From NCBI GenBank assembly GCA_002868985.1, contig PKTV01000056.1, forward strand, positions 1-7,974: 7,974 nucleotides of DNA, written 5' to 3'. The position numbers and the translations under genes are program-made. The first letter of the stretch is position 1. Every line of letters starts with the position of its first letter. Shown here one piece after another: positions 4,684 through 7,974 of the stretch. Origin of the DNA: Desulfobacteraceae bacterium (GTDB lineage Bacteria > Desulfobacterota > Desulfobacteria > Desulfobacterales > UBA11574). The notes beneath the pieces were generated by a model. The model was not told the origin of the DNA and ran no database searches. It was given only the letters and a program-made list of their open reading frames with translations.

Positions 4684-6645
4684 ATGTTCCAAAAAAAGAA
4701 GGGAATAGATATTGTCGTTGAAATTGGAGGCATTACATCTTTAAAAGAAGCCATGCAACTTTTTGAAAAGAAATTAGATGAAAAAAATCTATCGAGGATA
4801 CAAAAAATTACCCACCCGGAAGTGGTCATTAAAATCGCAAACTCAATCGCCATGGGTAAACCTGATGCAGTTTTTATTAATACGGGATCCGAGTCGGATA
4901 AAAACCATATCAAGGAAATGGCATTACGAAATGGAGAAGAAGCCAAACTTCCAATGGAAAACCATACCGTCCATTTTGATCTCAAAGATGAACAGGGACG
5001 AATTATCGATCGTACGTTTTATATCGCAAATGAAGGAGAAGATATCAGTTCTCTTGCCAATAAAATGGATAGGCCAAAAGCACTGATCGATATCAGGGAT
5101 AAGATGACGGGTATTATGCAGGGCAAAACCATGATTGTAGGATTCTACTCTCGGGGTCCTGTCGGTTCACCGGCATCAAACCCGGCTCTTGAGATTACAA
5201 GTTCGGCATATGTATCACATAGTGCTGAAATCCTTTACAGAAATTCATTCTCTGATTTCGATAATGAGGTGGATCGAGTGGGTCACTTTTACACCAATAT
5301 TCACAGTGAGGGACAAAACAGACCCGAAGATCTGCCCAATGCGCGTGTATATATGGATCGAAGTTTTCAAACAACATACAGCTTTAATTGTACTTATGCG
5401 GGGAATACGTTGCTTATGAAAAAAGGAAATCATCGATTTTCCGTTGATAAAGCAGTATATGAAAACAGGGGCAATGAACTGTCGGAACATATGTTCATTA
5501 CCGGAATAAACGGGACCGGAGGTCGTATCACTTGGTTAACCGGCGCAGCGCCCAGCGGTTGCGGTAAAACGACAACAGCCATGGCAGGCAACCATTTCAT
5601 AGGCGACGACCTTGCTCAGATGTGGATCGACGAAAACGGGAGCATCCGTTCAATCAACCCCGAATGCGGTATTTTCGGTATTGTTGAAGATGTTAACTGG
5701 GAAGGTGACCCTTTTCTTATGAAACTTCTCAGAGAACCGGGTACAGAAGTGATATGGTCGAATGTTCTCATTGATGAAAACGGTGTTCCTCACTGGACAG
5801 GAAACGGTGAAAATCCTCCATCTAAAGGGAAGAATTTTCAGGGACAATGGGAAAAGGGCATGACCAATAAAGATGGAAAAGAGATACCGATGTCACATCC
5901 CAACTCAAGATGCACACTAACGTCTTCCGCTCTGGCAAATTATTCGGAAATATCCGAAGACCCAAACGGTGTTGAAACAAGAGTGGTTACCTACAGCGGT
6001 CGAGATAGTAATACCATGCCTCCCGTCTGGGTGGCGAAAAACTCGGACCACGGCGTTGCCATCGGCGCCTGCATCGTGTCCGCAGCAACAGCAACGGAAG
6101 TCGGCGCTACCGGAGTTAAACGGGCTCCATGGGCCAATGCCCCCTTCACCCCCGGCCCTCTGGCTGATTATTTGGATGCTCAATTTAAATTTTTCGGGAA
6201 CAATAAAATTTCAAAAGATAAAAAACCTGTGATGGCTGGATTGAATTATTTTTTGACACAAGAAGCCAGGGGTGGAACTTCCAAAAAACTTCTCGGAGAA
6301 AAAAGGGACGTCAAGGTCTGGTTAGCCTGGTTGGAAAGACTGGCTAACAATGAAGTCAATGCCATTGAATCCCCCATAGGGTATCTCCCGAAGTTCGAAG
6401 ATCTTCAAAATCTTTTCCGATCAATCATCGACAAGGATTATACGAAAGAGCTGTATATCAAGCAGTTTTCTTTATATATTGACAATATCGTTGCCAGAAT
6501 AGACATGCAGAAAGAAGCATATGGCAAAGAACCCGGTATTTCCGGTAAACTGTTCGATATTTTAAAAGAACAAAAGGAAGGTCTATCAGCGCTGAAAAAA
6601 ACCTATGGTTCGGTTGTAACGCCGTCTCAACTTGAGGAAATTTAA
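4684..6645 (+). CDS. pckG: Phosphoenolpyruvate carboxykinase, GTP-type fold, divergent branch
   Basis: This enzyme interconverts oxaloacetate plus nucleoside triphosphate with PEP plus CO2, the entry to gluconeogenesis. The 653-residue protein aligns along its length with the GTP-PEPCK family. It has SRGPVGSPAS (156-165), AGNTLLMKK (239-247) and SEHMFITGI (267-275), where K247 and H269 match the Mn2+ ligands. The P-loop is GAAPSGCGKTTTA (287-299), followed by GDDLAQM (307-313, D309 the third metal ligand). Next come INPECGIFGI (324-333), HPNSR (405-409, oxaloacetate contacts), a YSGR turn (437-440) and a conserved SPIGYLPK (563-570). Two features are unusual: the P-loop reads SGCGKTT instead of the classic SACGKTN, and the C-terminal aromatic segment that grips guanine in animal enzymes (WPGFGEN) is replaced by a lysine-rich KKLLGEK (534-540). 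Catalysis looks intact; nucleotide preference is uncertain. It is probably co-transcribed with ampG. Confidence 0.88.
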   Translation: MFQKKKGIDIVVEIGGITSLKEAMQLFEKKLDEKNLSRIQKITHPEVVIKIANSIAMGKPDAVFINTGSESDKNHIKEMALRNGEEAKLPMENHTVHFDLKDEQGRIIDRTFYIANEGEDISSLANKMDRPKALIDIRDKMTGIMQGKTMIVGFYSRGPVGSPASNPALEITSSAYVSHSAEILYRNSFSDFDNEVDRVGHFYTNIHSEGQNRPEDLPNARVYMDRSFQTTYSFNCTYAGNTLLMKKGNHRFSVDKAVYENRGNELSEHMFITGINGTGGRITWLTGAAPSGCGKTTTAMAGNHFIGDDLAQMWIDENGSIRSINPECGIFGIVEDVNWEGDPFLMKLLREPGTEVIWSNVLIDENGVPHWTGNGENPPSKGKNFQGQWEKGMTNKDGKEIPMSHPNSRCTLTSSALANYSEISEDPNGVETRVVTYSGRDSNTMPPVWVAKNSDHGVAIGACIVSAATATEVGATGVKRAPWANAPFTPGPLADYLDAQFKFFGNNKISKDKKPVMAGLNYFLTQEARGGTSKKLLGEKRDVKVWLAWLERLANNEVNAIESPIGYLPKFEDLQNLFRSIIDKDYTKELYIKQFSLYIDNIVARIDMQKEAYGKEPGISGKLFDILKEQKEGLSALKKTYGSVVTPSQLEEI

Positions 6646-7867
6646 GATTAGACCCATACTCAACGTTATTTGCAGCGGCCGCATGCTGGTCGCCCTCTTA
6701 ATGGGTTTTTCCTGCGGCCTGCCGCTTCTTCTGACCATCACCGTACTTCAGGCATGGATGCAAGAAAAAGGAGTGGATCTGACCGTTATCGGCATGATGG
6801 CTCTTGTGGGTCTGCCTTATACGCTAAAGTTCCTCTGGGCCCCTGTTCTGGACCGGTTTACACTGCCGTTTCTGGGTAGAAGAAGAGGATGGCTTCTTGT
6901 CGCTCAAGTGGCCTTGATGTTTTCGATCTCAGGATTGGGATTTACAGATCCGGGGAAAAGCCCCTGGATGATGGCCTTTATCGCTTTTCTGGTTACCTTC
7001 TTCAGTGCTTCACAGGATATTGTTGTTGATGCATATCGAAGAGAAGACCTTCCGGATGAAGAGCTAGGGCTGGGCGCTTCACTGTATGTCAATGGATACC
7101 GCGTGGGGATGCTTCTGGCTTCCGGCGGCGGTCTGATCATGGCCGATCATATGCCGTTTTCAATGGTCTATCAGGTTATGGCAGTCTGTATTCTGCCGGG
7201 AGTTCTAACCACCCTGCTGGCACCGGAGCCCGACATTCATGATAGCGCTCCGAAAACCATAAAAGAAGCCGTCGTACTGCCCTTGATTGAATATTTCAAC
7301 CGGCAGGGTGCCTTGTGGATACTGGCGTTTATTCTTTTATACAAGATCGGCGACACCATGGCCAGTGCCATAACGATACCGTTTTATCTCGATATCGGTT
7401 TTTCAAAAACTCAAATAGGCACTGTGGTAAAACTGTTCGGATTCTGGGCCACCGTGGGAGGAACTCTCATCGGCGGCGTGATGATGCTTCGGCTTAAAAT
7501 CAATCGCAGCCTGTGGGTTTTCGGTATTCTTCAGGCAATTTCCACTGCAGGCTTTGCAATACTGGCACGAATCGGCAACAGCCTTTTTGCACTGTCGGCA
7601 GTCATTACATTTGAGAACCTCGCCAGCGGAATGGGAACTGCCGCTTTTGTGGCGTTTATGGCGAGTATTACCAACAAAAGGTTTACCGCCACTCAATATG
7701 CACTGCTCAGCAGCCTCATGGGCGTTCCGAGGGTGATTGCTTCGGCACCCACCGGCTTTCTTGTTAAACATCTGGGATGGGAAACCTTCTTTATCGTCTG
7801 TACGTTAATTGCGGTCCCCGGCTTACTGCTGCTTCTAAAATTTGCACCCTGGAATCAGCAGACATAG
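6632..7867 (+). CDS. ampG: AmpG-family muropeptide permease (major facilitator superfamily)
   Basis: AmpG imports anhydromuropeptides across the inner membrane by proton symport for cell-wall recycling. The 411-residue protein is hydrophobic throughout, consistent with 12 membrane helices. It carries strong AmpG marks: GFSCGLPLLLT (25-35), LQAWM (39-43), KFLWAPVLDR (66-75), the cytoplasmic GRRRGWLL (82-89), SASQDIVVDAYRRE (125-138), LLAPEP (195-200), LYKIGD (236-241), FENLASGMGTAAFVAF (327-342) and FTATQYALLS (351-360). It stops where E. coli AmpG continues with a further C-terminal segment, so it is the shorter form. The frame overlaps pckG by 14 bases. The start is uncertain: TTG at 6632 has no upstream Shine-Dalgarno; ATT at 6647 follows GAGGAA by 7 bases; the first ATG (6683) would leave only 7 residues before the first-helix motif, too few. 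The transported substrate is inferred from family. Confidence 0.87.
   Translation: MRKFKIRPILNVICSGRMLVALLMGFSCGLPLLLTITVLQAWMQEKGVDLTVIGMMALVGLPYTLKFLWAPVLDRFTLPFLGRRRGWLLVAQVALMFSISGLGFTDPGKSPWMMAFIAFLVTFFSASQDIVVDAYRREDLPDEELGLGASLYVNGYRVGMLLASGGGLIMADHMPFSMVYQVMAVCILPGVLTTLLAPEPDIHDSAPKTIKEAVVLPLIEYFNRQGALWILAFILLYKIGDTMASAITIPFYLDIGFSKTQIGTVVKLFGFWATVGGTLIGGVMMLRLKINRSLWVFGILQAISTAGFAILARIGNSLFALSAVITFENLASGMGTAAFVAFMASITNKRFTATQYALLSSLMGVPRVIASAPTGFLVKHLGWETFFIVCTLIAVPGLLLLLKFAPWNQQT
6634..6639 (+). promoter_or_regulatory. Possible ampG ribosome binding site inside the pckG 3' end
   Basis: GAGGAA lies within the last pckG codons, directly before the pckG stop at 6643-6645. It is 7 bases before an in-frame ATT at 6647 but overlaps the TTG at 6632. 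It may help ribosomes finishing pckG to restart on ampG. Confidence 0.35.
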
Positions 7868-7974
7868 GTGATACGGATCTATATCGAAAAAGAGTTTGAT
7901 CCATTATAGCTCGGAGATACGGGTTAAAAGGAACATCAAGCTGGGGGAAAGATCCATACTGTATAAACGGCAGA
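7868..7974 (+). other. Region after ampG without a supported gene
   Basis: No ATG-started reading frame with a ribosome binding site is visible here on the plus strand. One plus frame stays open from 7872 to the window end (34 codons, basic in composition), but it has no ATG and no good start signal. I see no clear terminator hairpin after the ampG TAG. Confidence 0.4.

Noticed and set aside
7868..7909. GTG-started 13-codon frame directly after the ampG stop
   Set aside because: Too short, no family resemblance and no ribosome binding site beyond what the ampG end happens to provide.
7872..7974. Open plus-strand frame running off the right edge as a new gene
   Set aside because: There is no ATG, no ribosome binding site at a sensible distance from the TTG at 7896, and only 34 codons are visible. 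This length is expected by chance.
7799..7974. Minus-strand open frame entering from the right edge and running into the ampG 3' end
   Set aside because: It overlaps the well-supported ampG coding sequence, has no recognisable motif and ends within it, so it is most likely an antisense shadow.
1..7974. CRISPR array, tRNA, rRNA, insertion sequence or defence genes
   Set aside because: I found no regularly spaced direct repeats, no tRNA-like cloverleaf, no transposase or nuclease motifs; all sizeable genes are accounted for by metabolic and transport families.

Overview
This window looks like ordinary chromosome from an anaerobic, moderately AT-rich bacterium, most likely a deltaproteobacterium of the Desulfobacterales type. 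The clues are a ferredoxin-linked indolepyruvate oxidoreductase (IorAB), an anaerobe-style PEP carboxykinase of about 650 residues, and the style of the intergenic repeats. The taxonomic call is an inference from gene content, not from a marker gene.

Layout. The left part reads on the minus strand. It holds the 5' end of a response regulator gene cut by the window edge (1-183), then iorB (315-917) and iorA (1003-2862). In transcription order this is iorA, iorB, then the regulator. A 235-base divergent intergenic region (2863-3097) carries one convincing sigma70-like promoter in each direction. The right part reads on the plus strand: rdgB (3098-3721), a small nitroreductase-family flavoprotein (3850-4428), a 255-base spacer full of inverted repeats (4429-4683), a divergent PEP carboxykinase gene (4684-6645) and an AmpG-family permease gene that overlaps its end (6632-7867). 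The last 107 bases hold no gene I can support.

How the genes fit together. IorA and IorB form the two-subunit enzyme that oxidatively decarboxylates aryl pyruvates from aromatic amino acid breakdown to aryl-acetyl-CoA, passing electrons to ferredoxin. RdgB cleans damaged purine nucleotides from the NTP pool. PEP carboxykinase links oxaloacetate and PEP. AmpG imports muropeptides for cell-wall recycling. The last two are probably co-transcribed because the reading frames overlap by 14 bases, but I see no direct metabolic link between them.

I did not find a new defence, mobile or biosynthetic system. The items most worth checking are a Cys-to-His change in the first ferredoxin cluster motif of IorA, the absence of the classic guanine-binding segment in the PEP carboxykinase, the composite hairpin-rich repeat before that gene, and the unusual start of ampG.
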